A stretch of 60,000 nucleotides of DNA from contig CAUYUJ010003614.1 of NCBI GenBank assembly GCA_963575745.1, forward strand, positions 166,501-226,500, read 5' to 3'. Every line of letters begins with the position of its first letter. The first letter of the stretch is position 1. The position numbers and the translations under genes were made by a program. Below are positions 10,601 to 22,105 of the stretch, piece after piece. Source of the DNA: Prorocentrum cordatum (taxonomy: Eukaryota > Sar > Dinophyceae > Prorocentrales > Prorocentraceae). The notes below the pieces were generated by a model. The model did not search any database, was not told the DNA's origin, and worked only from the letters and a program-made list of their open reading frames with translations.

Positions 10601-11840
10601 TCATGCGGTTTTCTTCGTCGAATTAAAAATCAGGTCGGACGAAGGGGGGGGGGTAAGGGCGGGTGCCGTCGCCTCCCGGCGCCCGTCGAGGAAGGCGCCG
10701 GGCGGCGTGGCCAAAAGCCAGATGCCAGACGCATGCAGCAGTTCCCGCCCCCACCTCCCCCTTCCACAATCTGCCCCCACTTCGTCCGACCTGGAAGGAC
10801 GGCCAAAGACGTCCAACACCGTCCCGATCCTCGATCCTGTCCCCTGCCCGATCCTCTGCCCCCGTTTCCTCCCCCCCGCCTTCTTCCTCATCTCCTCTTG
10901 TCCTCCTGGGGATGCGAAGAGCTGCTCGTGCGGCGGCGATTGGGCGGCGCGAGGCTGTGGGAGACGCATCCGTCTCGGCCTTGCCGTTCTCGCCCGCGCA
11001 CCGCCCAGATGTCTGCCGTGCCGCCCGAGCCCCGACCCTCGACTCCCAGGTGGTGATCGGAGGAGGGCCCGCTGAGACAACGGCGGCCCTCCCGCCTGGC
11101 CCGAATCTGCTCGAAGTCGGCCCCCGGACCCCTCATTGGTGCCGCGCAGCGCGGGGGGAGGGGGAGGGGGGAAGGCTTCTCAGGAGGAGGCTGCTTCTTA
11201 GACGGCGCCTGCCCTACGTCTACGGGCAAGGCTCGCGCCTTCCAAGAAACAGCAGCCGCCGTCTGAGAAACCTTCCCCCCTCCCCTTCGCCCCTCTACGC
11301 GTGGCCGACCTTCCCGGGGTTCCGTAGCGGATCTGGCCATGACGATGAGGGAGCCTCCCAGGAAGGCCCAGAGAGCACGGGAAAACGCGAGGGAGGTCCG
11401 CCGCTGTCTCGCTTGGAAGTATTTTTCTTCGCGGCGACAACGGGCGTTATGGGTGGGGGGGGCGGGGGCATGGCATAACGTAACGCCCCTCCCCGCCGTG
11501 TTGGTCCGGCACCACATGCTGTTGTGTCGGACGCACTGCGGCGGTGCTGGGGACGCACAGCGGGGGGGGAGCGTCACGCTACTGGGGGTGCAGGGGCGAG
11601 GCATAACGCGCGTCGTGGAACCAGCGGGTAAAACACAAAAACACGCTCCTGGCCCTCCTCCGAGGTGATCCCCCACAGTGGCGACCCCCCTTTGGCACTG
11701 CCCGACGGGGGGCGAGGGGCGCGCGGTGGGCGCAAGGCACCCCGCCCTCCTCGGAGGTTGGGCCGGGCCGACTGGTGGCCCTGCCGCGGCCTCTCCGCGC
11801 TCTCGCACTCTCCTCCTCCCGCCCCTGATTCATATCCTCT
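10600..11840. other. Unassigned very GC-rich sequence
   Basis: Several long overlapping frames exist on both strands (the largest about 306 codons on -, 10888-11808). They are Pro/Arg/Gly-rich, overlap each other in antisense and show no motif I recognise. I regard them as GC-driven. A GGCATAACG box occurs at about 11470 and 11600. Confidence 0.5.
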
Positions 11841-11844
11841 TCAC

Positions 11845-11985
11845 TCTCCAGCCCTCCTCATTCTCCTCCTCCTTTTCCACTCCTCCTCCTCCTTCTCCTC
11901 CTCCTCCTCCTCCTCTGCCTCCTCCTACTCCTGCTGCTCCTCCTCCTCATCAATATCCGTCTCCTCCTCCACCCCTGCCGTGTGA
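11845..11985. repeat. CTC tract
   Basis: Interrupted CTC triplets. Confidence 0.8.
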
Positions 11986-12167
11986 TGTCGTTTTTCGAAT
12001 TTCAGCCGCGCTCACATGTGGTCGCGTCGCTAACTGAAAATCCACACCTCCAGGGTCGTGAGTTGGCTAATGCAGGCAAACTTGCATCACTTGAGGCACG
12101 TTTGCGGCCCGGGCCCAGGGGTTTTTTAACAAAAAGGACCCGGGGATGAGAAAACGGCCGACCACGC

Positions 12168-12400
12168 AGATTTGGACGCCCGAAATGGGTACGGACCAAA
12201 TGGATACAATGCCCAACAACAAATGTTGTACAAAGCCAACAACGGCCGCTGTTGGGCAGGCGGCTTTATGTCTTCAGTGAACAACGTCCGCGGCGGCGCA
12301 GACAGCGAGTCTTCTTCACATTAAAAATGAGCAGGAACTGCTGTTAGGCATCGTACCCATTTGTCCATATCCATTTCGATCGTCCCGAGCATTGGAAATA
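12168..12400 (+). repeat. Two-copy ~230-bp dispersed repeat, copy 1
   Basis: Aligns in order with 26430-26650: GGGTACGGACCAAATGG, a GCCCAACA...TGTTGGGC inverted repeat (8-bp arms around about 30 nt), GTCCGCGGCG, GACAGCGAG, ATGAGCAGG, TTCGATCGTCCCGAG. No coding frame is conserved between the copies. The inverted repeat suggests a structured or short non-autonomous element; this is unproven. Confidence 0.75.
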
Positions 12401-12419
12401 TCAGCTAGCGCTGACTCCA

Positions 12420-12830
12420 CATAGATCGGAGGACAGGAGGAGGACGAGAGGAGGATGAAAGGAGGACGAAAGGAGGACGGGAGCAGGACGGGAGGAGGAC
12501 AGGAGGAACAAATTCAAGCAAACGCAAACAAGCAAGCGGGAGCAAGCATGCAGCAAGCGCAAGCGAGCAATCACAAGCAAAGAAGAGCCAGCTATCAAGT
12601 GCAAGCAAGAAAGGGCAAGCAAGAGCAAGCAATCGAGAGTAAGCACGCAAGAGCAAGCAATCAAGTGCTATTGGAAAAAAAGGGGGGCATTGGAAAAAGA
12701 GGGGGCTAGGAGCGCTCAGAGGTGGTGCATAGACATAGGCATAAGCGTAGGCATAGGAGTTATGGGGGAGGCATATGCATAGGCATAGGCATAGCCATAG
12801 GAATAAGGGGGGCATAAGAATTATGGGGGG
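12420..12830. repeat. Purine-rich 10-mer, GCAA-rich and CATAGG hexamer tracts
   Basis: 12420-12510 carries GGAGGACGAA-like decamers. 12515-12665 is rich in AGCAAGC/GCAA repeats. 12722-12815 is a CATAGG hexamer array with variants. They form one continuous simple-sequence zone with no gene. Confidence 0.75.
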
Positions 12831-13785
12831 GATGGCAACGGACCAGTTGGTGGAGAATGACTTAGGACTCCTATAGGGCAAGCCTATTCGGAGAAAATCA
12901 CGATATCGAAGACCTTGATGTCCAGAACCATTCGGCTGCCGAGTAAACCTGGGATCGAGCCCGTTGATCGGGCCAAATCCACGCCACGCTGTCAGGGCTG
13001 GGCCACATCGACGGCCGAACGAGCTCACACAGGACCTCCTGGGGGATCTCACCAGAATCAACGCTGGCTTCCTCCCCACCTTCTGGACACGCGTTCCTCG
13101 AATGACGTGCCCCCGACCTCCCCCTTCCAAACGACCATGCCGGAATCCTTGCTCACCTGCTGCCCCTGGAGCAGCTATTCTAAGCCACACCATGGTAACC
13201 CTCCCCGGCGGCGGGACAGCGCGCCGGGCCTCCGCCGAGGCAGCAGTGGCCTATAGGCCCGAAGGGGCGGTGGTGCCCATGACGGGGTGGTCACACTGCA
13301 AGCCCAGCGGGCCCCACTCCTCAGAGAGGTGCAATACAAGAGGTCCCCTCTCCCCCTCTGTTGGCGCCTGAGGCCCCCAGAGCCTGAGAAACGATCCTCG
13401 ATCCCGCTCCTCCCTCCCTCCGTCCCTCTTCCTTCCTTGCATGGGGCCCGCGGCCCCGGAGGCCGAAGATGATGAGATCGCTCCACCTTCCCTTCATCTT
13501 TCTGAGGTGTTTGAGCTCTGGACTGTCCTTGTCGTCTTGCGGAGACATTGGCGGGATGGCCGCTGCGGCTATGGAGGCTTAACACGCGATCGAGGAGAGG
13601 AGCCGTTGGCCAAGGCGGGGGAAGGATCGTAGCGCAACAGGCGATCGCTCTGGGGCCCATGTGCCCCGATTCCCTAGGTGCTGGCAAAGTGCCTGGCCTG
13701 ACAGGGGAGAGGGGACAGGCGAAGAGGAGAGGAAAGCAACGGCCCCCTCTCGGGCGCGGCGGTGGGCACCAAGCAAGGACCCTCT
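12830..13785. other. Unassigned sequence
   Basis: Mixed composition. Open frames are short and overlap in antisense, and no domain is recognised. Confidence 0.45.
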
Positions 13786-13789
13786 GGAA

Positions 13790-14440
13790 TCTCCTCCTCC
13801 TCCTCCTCCTCCTCCTCAATTTCCTCCTCCTCCTCCTCCTCCTCCTCCTCCTCCATGGCAAGGCTTTGGGCTACGCCCAGGCAGCCCCCCAAGCAGTCGC
13901 CGCTCAACCGGCCCCCGAGTTGCTTCGGGTGGTCTCAACACCTCACCCGCAGCGCGGAGCGCCAGAGGCGCCGCCAGAGGCGGCGCCAAGGTGTTCATAC
14001 CGTGCAAGACTACTCGGGGCTTGTAGAGCCCAGCAGGGACCATCTGGAGGGGCTGTCTGTGCGCAGCCCGAGCTCTCACCAGCTCCTGCTCATGCTCCTG
14101 TTCCTACTTCTGCTCCTGCTTCTGCTCCTGCTTCTGTTCCTCCTCATCCTCATCATGTTCCTCTTCTTCCTCCTCCTCCTCCTCCACCCCCTCCTTCTCC
14201 TTTCCCTTCCATTCCTCATCCCCTCCTCCCCTTCCTTCTAGCAGAGGAAGCAAGGAAACATATACATACTGGGGGATAAACCATGATAAACTAGAGTCCG
14301 GCCGTCCTGCTAGCAACCTCGTGCTCTTGCAGCTTGAAGATAACATCTTCTTTTCCTCTTGCTCCTCCTCCTCCTCCACTTCCTCCTCTTTCTCTTCCTC
14401 CTATTCCTCCTCCTCCTTTTACTCCTCCTCGTGCTTCTCC
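13790..14440. repeat. CTC/CTG-rich tracts flanking a hairpin-repeat fragment
   Basis: Triplet tracts lie at 13790-13855, 14080-14215 (CTCCTGCTTCTG type) and 14345-14440. Between them, 13967-13987 is a hairpin with stem GGCGCCGCC and loop AGA, preceded by AGCGCGGAGCGCC. This matches the core of the dispersed GC-hairpin family (copy 4). Confidence 0.75.
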
Positions 14441-14560
14441 ATGGCTCCCGTCAGTCGCACCCCGAGGCCGGTCGAAAGGGCGGGCTGGGCGTTTCGCCTG
14501 AGACTTCCTCACCATGAATGATCCTGAAGCTTAAAAGTGGCAGCCGATTCGCGGATCCAA

Positions 14561-14940
14561 GGCGGGTGGTTTTCAACATGTGGCCCTCGCCTCAGCGCCG
14601 TTAGTCATTGCAAGTGTTTCACAGATTGAGGGCGGGTCGTTTTCAAAATGTGGCTCCCGCCTCAGCGCCGCGCGCATTCGTGTCAACAGCTTTCGACAGC
14701 TTCGCGGGTTGAAGGCGGGTCGTTTTCAAAGTGTGGTTCCCGTTTCAGTGCCTCGTTTTGAAAGTTTGCAAGAACTTCCCTGCTTGAGGGCGTGTTTTTT
14801 GTGTTTCGAAATGTGGTTCTCGCTTAGACGCCGCGCGCAATCGATTTAAAACGTTGCATGCATTTCACGGATTGGGAGCGGCTCGTTTTCAACATGCCAT
14901 TATCGCCTTAGCGCCGCGCGCATTCATTGTAAAACAATGC
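14561..14940. repeat. Five-unit tandem repeat, 70-87 bp
   Basis: Units begin with GGCGGGTCGTTTTCAA or close variants at 14561, 14631, 14714, 14788 and 14875. Each carries a TGTGG(C/T)TCCCGCCTCAGCGCC-like block, and three continue into CGCGCGCATTC. Irregular spacing (70, 83, 74 and 87) implies indels. Confidence 0.85.
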
Positions 14941-14964
14941 AACAGCTTCACTGCTTCCGATGGT

Positions 14965-15150
14965 TGCCGCGTCAAAAATGGTGTGTAGGAAAGACTCAGG
15001 ATTGACGGGTCGCCACAGTTACATTGATTCGTGATGTTGGCGCCCCAAGAATGGTGTTCGAGCACGATCCAGGATCGCCAAGACGCGCATTCATGTAAGC
15101 TCATGGCGTTGCAGTCCGGAGAATGGTGTTTTCGCACGCTCTAGGATTTT
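14965..15150. repeat. Three-unit AATGGTGT tandem repeat, about 60-75 bp
   Basis: An AATGGTGT box followed by a CAGGAT/TAGGAT box recurs near 14977, 15049 and 15121. The array is adjacent to, but distinct from, the GGCGGGTCGT array. Confidence 0.6.
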
Positions 15151-15264
15151 CGCACGGCTGCTCCCCGACGGGGCAATTCCCTCAGTGGAAACTACCCCTT
15201 TGCAGGGGCCTATGACGAGGGAGTTTGTAGTGAGGGTGTGTTCCAGCATCGTTGATGGGCCTTG

Positions 15265-15355
15265 GGTTTACACTGGTCCTTCTCCTCCTCCTCCTGTTCC
15301 TCCTTTACCTGTTCGTCCTGTTCCTCCCGTTCCTCCTTACCTCCTTCCTCCTCCT
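15265..15355. repeat. TCC-rich tract
   Basis: Interrupted TCC/CCT triplets just outside the 3' LTR of the copia element. Confidence 0.75.
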
Positions 15356-15402
15356 GCTCTTGCTTCCCCCCCTGAGAATCGGATTTGAGTTTGTTGTTCC
15401 CC

Positions 15403-15517
15403 TGGAGGAAATTAGATCTTGAGCCAAACGCCTGCGGCGTGGCATGTTATCCAAATACATACCGCAATACAACTACACAACATCCTGCCCACCCAATCTG
15501 AACGCAATAATCTAATA
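15403..15517 (-). repeat. 3' LTR of the copia element (about 115 bp)
   Basis: Read on -, it starts TATTAGATT (the 5' LTR starts TGTTGGATT) and ends CCTCCA. It shares with the 5' LTR a GGGCAGGATGTTGTGTAG-type block, AACATGCCACGCCGC and GCGTTTGGCTCAAG. The middle has diverged. A purine run GATAGGGGG at 15518-15526 sits directly upstream, as expected for a polypurine tract. Confidence 0.8.
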
Positions 15518-15526
15518 CCCCCTATC
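15518..15526 (-). promoter_or_regulatory. Putative polypurine tract
   Basis: Read on -, the sequence is GATAGGGGG immediately before the 3' LTR. This position and composition fit the plus-strand priming site of an LTR retrotransposon. Confidence 0.55.
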
Positions 15527-15829
15527 GGCTGACACGCCGAATGTGGATACGAAGTGCACAACAATGAAGGCGATTCGGTCACGGAAAATCGCGCCAGTGG
15601 TGGCAGAAACTATGGGATGCCCTGAGGCGACACTACATGTGTAGACGCAAGCCAGGACTCCATCCTAGCACGCGAAGGCGTGAAACTAACGCACATAAAA
15701 GTGTACAACTGGCGCGAGGAAAAAAAAAACGACTACACGCTTCGGTGGGGGGCGACCATCATCCTCTTAATCGTCAGGCTGCTTGTTTTGGTCACCTGCA
15801 TCTGATCTCGCACATGGTACTGCTCCATT

Positions 15830-16399
15830 CCTAACTCTCTCACTCATCTCTCAACGTGCCATTGGTCCGCCTCATGCCACCACCCATCCCCGTTCATTTC
15901 CAGAGTTCGACTGGGAATCGATTCGCACCACATATCCTGGCCCTGGTCCGGGCTTGCCGCGGACATTAACGTCGAGACTAGTTTGCGCTTCTCCTTCGGA
16001 GCAGTCAAGATCAATCTCCTTGCCCAAGGAAACCAATCGGCTCAATGAGCTCGAAGCCAGATTCGCCGTGCCATCTGCTTACATGGTGATGATTTCCCGC
16101 GGTCCAGATCAAAATCACAGTCGGCTGCAGCGTTCATAAAAATCGCCCCCGTTGCTGGTGGCGCCCCGAGTGCCGTGCGCTGACGTTGGCAATCTTCCAC
16201 GCATGCCCGGTGCACGATCTTCTTCGGGCAACCTAATGAAGATGTCCCTCTTGACCTTGGCGTGCAAGTGTACCCGCTTGACACTTAAGTCCCAGCTTGA
16301 GTCTTTCTCGGGCCCCCTTCGGACGCGCCCTATTTCCTCGTTTGTAACAGGCGCGGGGAGCAGCAGATGTCGGGCTTCAACTGGAACGGGCGGCGGCAA
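15830..16399 (-). pseudogene. Copia reverse transcriptase fragment
   Basis: Read on - from 16399, the frame gives KDSSWDLSVKRVHLHAKV, then RDIFIRLPEEDRAPGM and HGTRGATSNGGDFYERC. This is the copia RT pattern 'D(V/L)S.A..HA....I.+.LPEE....GM.G.L..+.YGTR.AA.NW...'. The catalytic Asp before LS is present. After a stop at 16115, further pieces follow in shifted frames: RGKSSPC; SLGKEIDLDCSEGEA joined to LDVNVRGKPGPGPG; and RTLEMNGDGWWHEADQWHVER ending about 15835. These match the RT thumb/connection that normally follows the catalytic DD box. The DD box itself is not readable, being lost to mutation. Start is not definable. Certainly non-functional. Confidence 0.75.
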
Positions 16400-18849
16400 A
16401 TCGATTCCCCCCCCTGGGAACTGTTCTTAACTTGCTGGGCCATGAGCCGGATTGTCGCTCAGAGTTGGCCTCCTCGCCCTCGCTGGTATCAGTCCACCTG
16501 GCGCCAATCGGGGCAATGCCGACAACGGCCGAGCAATCCTCCACATTCACTTATTCATCGACCGCGCGCTTCCAAGATTGCCCCATCTCCACCCCCCCCC
16601 CCCCCCCCCCCGAGCTTTTAATGCGAGTTATGGTTCGAGCCCGCTCCACGACGCATCGCCGCGACAACCTGCCAGAGCATCTTCGCGGTGAACCGCCCGC
16701 GCATATGCCACCCCTGGTAAATGGCCGCGCTTCAGCCACGCATCCGCACGCCTCGCGAAACCCTGGAATTCCCAGCCGGCCCTGGTGTCGGCGCGCTCCA
16801 CGAAGCCGCTGGCGCGGCTGGTAGGTGGAACTGGTAGCAAGTGCGCGAAACTTCCCTGAATTCCCCTTGGCCCTGAGCTTCCTTGGGGCATCACTCGAGA
16901 AGCGCCGTGATCTGCTCTGGTCCATGTTATCCCAAGACCGTTCTTATTGTGATCCTGTTCGCGCCCGACCTGGTCAATTTCCATCGTCCCGTCCGTCTTG
17001 CCCTACCCAGCCTAGCTCGTGGGTCAGATGCTCTGACGGGGCACCCCAGTCGGCGGCCGCCGTCTGGTTAAACCGAGCCTTCGAGCATAGCTCGGCGCGG
17101 TCGGTCCGGGCGCATCTCTTCTCTTCGACTGGCCTCCTCCAGTTGGGCCCGCGCGGCGAAGCTGGCCCTGGCACTTCGCGCTGGGGGCGCACGTTCTAGA
17201 GGCTTTTAAACATAGGCCGAATGGTTCCCTGCATGAATGCTTCCACACCTTCCTCAACCTGCCCCAGGTCGCAATAGCGCAGATCGCCCTCGCGCGCGAG
17301 CGCGGCGTCGCGATTGAACGCCCCCTGCATTGGCGACGCGGCCCAATTCGAAGCCCCCGCAGGGTGTCAAAGAGACCGTATAATGAGCGCCCCATTTCCC
17401 CAGCGCGCGCCTGTAGCGCTCGAGCCCGCGGCCGAGAATTTGCCGTCTTTTCGGGCCCGAGCGTTTGAGTCCAAGGCTGCGTGCGTTGGGCGCGTGCGCT
17501 TGGACGTGCATTTCGGGCCCCGCTGGGGGCGGTGCACATTGGACGTGCTATCAAAAGCACTGCGGCCCTGCAATTGCTGATCTTCCTCGCCATTGCTCGC
17601 GTCACCTCGCGGTTGAACACCCGCGATCCCCGCGCCCATCGCACGTTGCCAAGTCCATGGCCGCCCGCGGTATGATTCCAAGTCCTGCCGCCATGCCCTT
17701 GTTCAGACTGGCGAATGAGCTCTAGGTGCGCGTGACTGCACGGTGCGCCGGCCGTCGCTGCACCGCCTTCCTGCTCCGGAACCCCGTGGACCTGCCCGAT
17801 GACTTCCAAAGCGGCACTGAGCAACCACTCCACTTCATCGGTTTCGAACCACCACATATTTAAGCGGGTGCGTACCTGATCGGTGTTCATATTATCATTT
17901 TCTTTGTCTACATGCCCGGGCGGAGTTGCCCCCGCGTTGTCGTCGCCGGGCTTCGCGCCTCCGCCTACTCCTGGGCCCCTCGCTGCATCTCCTCGTGCTC
18001 ATCTTTATCCCCCTAAACTTTCTGGTCCTCTCATCGTCTCCAGAAATCTGCAGTGCTTTCGGCCGCTGCTGGCCATGGCGGAGTAGCGCCAGCTGGCCTT
18101 TCGCCACCATCGCCCTCAGAGGTTGCGCGGAAGTCAAATCATCGCCCAAGGTCATCGTCGCCCCCTTTCCGCCTCCACCTTTCCAAGCTTTCTCAAGATC
18201 ATTCATCTCGCCAGTCCTCCGATTAATTGCGCGCGTTAGTCACTCATTGTCCGACCACCTATGGCCTGATACCAGTGTCTTTCGGCGCGTGCAGGTCGGT
18301 TTTAGTTTCGCGACGTTGTCGAATGTCTGACGTTTTTGACAATCCTGTCGTCTACTCATGGGTCGTTCGTATCCTTGTCCTGCTGGGGGCTCTGGGGCTC
18401 CCTTCCCATCTGCGCTGCCGCAAATCCCTCTTGGGTGTTCCGGTCGCCCTGTCCTCTGAGCCGCTCGATGACGCGCTCTCGATCTTCTGCGCTATGAGGC
18501 ATGCAGGTCGCGTCTCCGCCGGCTGTTTTTGGCACCCGGCGTGAACCTCGCGGCAGTGCATTGCGACTTCTCCACGCCGGTTCATCGAGCCGCTAAAGGC
18601 AACCGAAGCAAGAGAGCAAACCTTGACTTGGAACCGCCATCGGCACGACGACTCGGGTTTTAACCTCCATTCTGGTTGCCAGGGTCACCTTGCCACGGTG
18701 TTAACGTCACAAACGTCATATGAATCCCACTTCTCCCCATCGCTCCCTTCGTACCTGATCTCGCGAGTCTTGATGGCGCCCTCTGGGAAGCCTATGCTTC
18801 ACTCTTGGCCGCTCCCACGTTTGCCCAGACATGCACCATTCCCCGCCTC

Positions 18850-19560
18850 GCTTTTAAATCGCTGCCATTCTTTGGGCGGGGCCTTCCAGCGCGCGACGCA
18901 GCGTTCCCCCAACTCCGGCAAGGGTTCGCTGCGCGCCCGCCGTCGACGCCCCACGCGGGCCGTCGCGCCATCGGCATCTCTCGCGTCGCAGGCCGCCAAC
19001 GAAGGTGCCGGGGGGGTCCCTTCGCGGATGTCTACTTAATATGTAATGTTCTCATTTGACATGAATGTTCTGATTTCCCTGGCCTCTTTACCATTCGCAT
19101 AATACTGCAAAGGGACTCACTTCCACTCTGGCGCCGAGGTCGCGCGAGGCTTCGAACGCTCACAGGGGCGCCGCAGCGACCCCCCATCGCTTCTAACGGT
19201 CGCTCTCTTGCGGCCAGCGATGAAAATCAGGTAGAGCAACATTCTGGCGGGCGACGGACCAACGAGCCCCGTACGAATAAACTCGGCCCCGGTTACAATG
19301 CGGCCCGGCAGCGCATGGCATGGTTGGCTCTCCTCAGCCTTCTTCCTCACTGTCAGCCCTCACCCCGTTAAACCAAATGTAGTCGACTGAGATCGCCAAT
19401 ATCACTTGTCCTGACATCTCCAACATCCTTCCGCGGGGTCTCCCCCTGGCCCCCCCCCCCCCCTGCACTGTGCAACTGAACTCCCACTTTGCCTGGTCTT
19501 GGACAACGCGCGGCCCTTTCGGTGCTTCGGCCTCCTCCCCGACATGCGCACCCTCCGCGT
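18850..19560 (-). pseudogene. Copia integrase fragments
   Basis: On -, three broken pieces fit a copia integrase core in order. A VDYIWFNG...DSEEEG piece is near 19335-19400. PCHALPGRIVTGAEF and RKRATVRSDGGSLRRP lie at about 19150-19330, where the RSDG would be the second catalytic Asp region. WQRFKSEAGNG followed by WANVGAAKSE-type sequence in another frame lies at about 18795-18880, resembling the 'W..R...GVWLG...S.E' segment after the core. Each is short and in a different frame, and no HHCC zinc finger was found. The assignment relies on order and flanking gag and RT as much as on the motifs. Confidence 0.5.
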
Positions 19561-20175
19561 CGCTTAGCCCGCGGTCTCCTTTCCTCGTCGCCCTCGCCAT
19601 TCCAGACATGGCGCCCGGGGCCCGCGCGGCGCGCTAGAAGCTGCAGCTGTTCTCGTGGATCGCCGTCTTCTGCCCCGCTGCCCGATGCCCGAGGTAAAGG
19701 CAGGGTCGCCCATCACTGTCTCAATCTAACACTATTCGGTTCCCTCTTTCTACCATTTCACGCGCAGACCCGAAGACCTTCCTCGCGTCGGCAGCCTGGA
19801 TGCGCGTGCTAGCCGTGGACCACTTTGGGTTTTTTTTTTTACCCAGCTGTAACTCGTTGCCCAAGGGCCCGAGTGACTGCCCCAGTGGCTGCGGCGCAAT
19901 GTTCACCGCTCCTGGAGGCCCCAGCAGGTTTGACCCGACCACCCCGTAGGCTCCTGAGGCCCAACCGCCCTCTGGTCTCCTGAATCCACGGGAACAACTA
20001 TCGTCTCCGCGCCGCTCTCCTGGCCCCTCACAAGTACTTCATGCGCTTCCTTGTCGGGTCCCTCCATCTCCACAAGCTGAAAAGACATGTATTTTCCATC
20101 GAACTGCACTCTTTCCTGTCGCACTCTTTGATTCGCCTGCCCCAGCTTGTCCCGCGGTCGCAGCGAACTCCACGC

Positions 20176-20769
20176 TCACGTTGAACATGCCTCCTCTTGG
20201 TCATGACCTCGCCTCCCTGTCCTTCTACTTTGCTTCCCGATATTGCCCCCTCCACTCCTGCGCCCCTTTCGCCAGCCCCGGTGCTGCGACGCTTCCGGGA
20301 ACTCCAGCTGCGCAGTGGCCTCGCCCATTTCGACACTGCAGCATCCCGGTCCAGGTAGGGGTTGCCCTAACATCTGCGCGGGCCCCCCGGTGCCTCCTGC
20401 CCCCCATGACCAGGGGGCGACCCCGTTGGCGTTCTTGGGGCAGCGGGCTGCGACGGCCCTTTTCACCGCATTGGTGTGCAGTCCCCAGTCCCCATGGCTC
20501 ATCGGTTCATGTCCTCCTTTGCCTCCTTTCCAGCCTGGGGCTTGGCTTCCTTGGTATCCGCCCTGGGGGTCTCTTCTGTGGCCCCCTTGAAATGGCCCCC
20601 AGAGTAAACTTTGGTGCCTTGATATATCCCTTTGTATTGTCCTGCCTGCTCTCCCCGGTAGCCCATGACTCCTGTACAGAGCCCTTATCCATATCCTTTT
20701 TCTTCTCGCGTATCCTTTAATAGCGCAGTTGTTGGCAATGTGTCCATATCTTCCGCACTTGTAACGCAT
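20176..20769 (-). pseudogene. Gag-like frame with a damaged CCHC zinc knuckle
   Basis: The 197-codon frame on - begins with MRYKCGRYGHIANNC. A retroviral-type zinc knuckle is C-X2-C-X4-H-X4-C. Here the second Cys, His and third Cys are present, but the first Cys position is Arg, which one base substitution could explain. The rest is Gly/Arg-rich and basic, with no other domain, as in the C-terminal part of gag. The knuckle would bind the element's RNA. Position upstream of the integrase and RT fragments supports gag. The frame may be open by chance beyond the knuckle. Confidence 0.55.
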
Positions 20770-21651
20770 TGGTCCTTACCTTTTATGTTTCCTTTGCCCA
20801 CCTTATTCGCGTCGTGTTTTCCCAGCTCGTGCCTCCCACTGTGCAAATCCACTAATGCCCGCTAACGTCGTAATAACGTGAATAATTCACGCCAAGGCCC
20901 AGTCACCAATATCTTCCTCGTAACCTGGCCAGTTTCCACGGGATCTGTTTTCGTGTCGGCCTCAATGTTTTCTATCTTGCCCAATCCTCGCACTTGATGA
21001 AAGGTTCCTTGTGGGACATGATGACATTTGGAGCTTTCACGCTCAACGGCAATGGTCACGAATATGCATACACCCATACTTTGCCAAGGACTCTACAAAC
21101 GCGTTCCGTTGTTCAAGCTGGGCCGCCACGCCCTTCACTTTGTGGGGTATTCAGGATTCATGGCCAGGTTCAAATTGTGACAGATGGTGACTCCTCTAAC
21201 GGCCGAGTTTTGCTAGTACATTCTCTTGTAAACCATTCGGCCGTCTCACCCTTGAATGTTCTACGAGGGCTCTTCCCTTCCAATTTGTCTGTAAAAAACA
21301 ATGGAGGTCCTCGTCCAGCGTTGCGTAATCATCTCTTTTGAATTGTTTGTTCCCTTTTAGTGTCGCTTTCTTGCTTCTTGGTTAATGGCACCTTGGTGCA
21401 TTCGCTCAGGAGTAACTAATCTCCCGTTCGCACTCTGTATCAAGCAATCCTCCTCGTCATCGGGCAATGCCACATTTACGGTTTAAATTTGTTTTTAATA
21501 ATCAACTTGGGCAAGCGATTTCAGCAAATTGTCGTCCCACTCCTTGAAATAGGTCTGGTCACCCTGAAATATGTTTTACTGTCGAAGGGCCCGCAAAAAA
21601 GGGTTGCTTCCACATCCTCCGGCCCCCGTGCTTCCAGCGGGACGCATAGCT

Positions 21652-22026
21652 TCAGCGACCTTGGTACCATGCTCTAGGGCGTTCGCTTGGCGTTTTACTT
21701 CTTTCCGAACGCGTGTTTTTCATGCTGTTCAGAAGATCCCCCTCGCAGTACATGTTGCGGTTGATGACCGAGATGAGAAGGGCATGCGTCTTGCAACTAA
21801 TCTGCAACATCGGGAATGCCCCACCATCGCCGACCAAAATGGTACCAAGTGTGGCGTCGCTCTCGAAGAGTAACCTCGTTCCTTTGTGGTTGGCTTTTAA
21901 GGCGGAGGTGACATACCTGAAATATCCGTTCTCGTAACCGGCTTTGCGTAGTTCCGCGACATCAAAGTCTGGGTCATCTGTGCCAGGATTCGGCGAGGCC
22001 GTCGCGGCTGCCGCCGCAGCCGTCAC
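21652..22026 (-). CDS. Unrecognised frame just inside the 5' LTR (possible gag N-terminus)
   Basis: This 124-codon frame on - starts 80 nt inside the 5' LTR, where gag should start. It begins with an Ala-rich stretch (MTAAAAAATASPNPG), then reads like ordinary globular protein: ELRKAGYENGYFRYVTSALK, then LLFESDATLGTILVGDGG. I recognise no domain. Amino-acid use is less biased than the low-complexity frames elsewhere, which suggests real coding ancestry. It ends at a stop, and the next 900 nt on - are scrambled. It could be the N-terminal gag region or a cargo fragment. Confidence 0.4.
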   Translation of the reverse strand: MTAAAAAATASPNPGTDDPDFDVAELRKAGYENGYFRYVTSALKANHKGTRLLFESDATLGTILVGDGGAFPMLQISCKTHALLISVINRNMYCEGDLLNSMKNTRSERSKTPSERPRAWYQGR

Positions 22027-22105
22027 AGAGAGAGACTGCTTTGCGGAGTTAACCGGCGCAATGGGACCCGTGGGGCGAACTACTGCGATAGGGAGCTCTT
22101 TGCCC

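Noticed and set aside
10888-11808. 306-codon - frame
   Set aside because: GC-driven, overlapped by long + frames, with no motif or plausible domain.
16082-16096. HGDDF, a copia RT-like motif on +
   Set aside because: It lies antisense within the - strand RT fragment and out of order with any + strand RT motif, so it is coincidental.
17024-17890. 288-codon - frame inside the copia element
   Set aside because: It probably mixes frames of decayed integrase-RT linker sequence. I could not match any segment to a domain, so it is not called separately.
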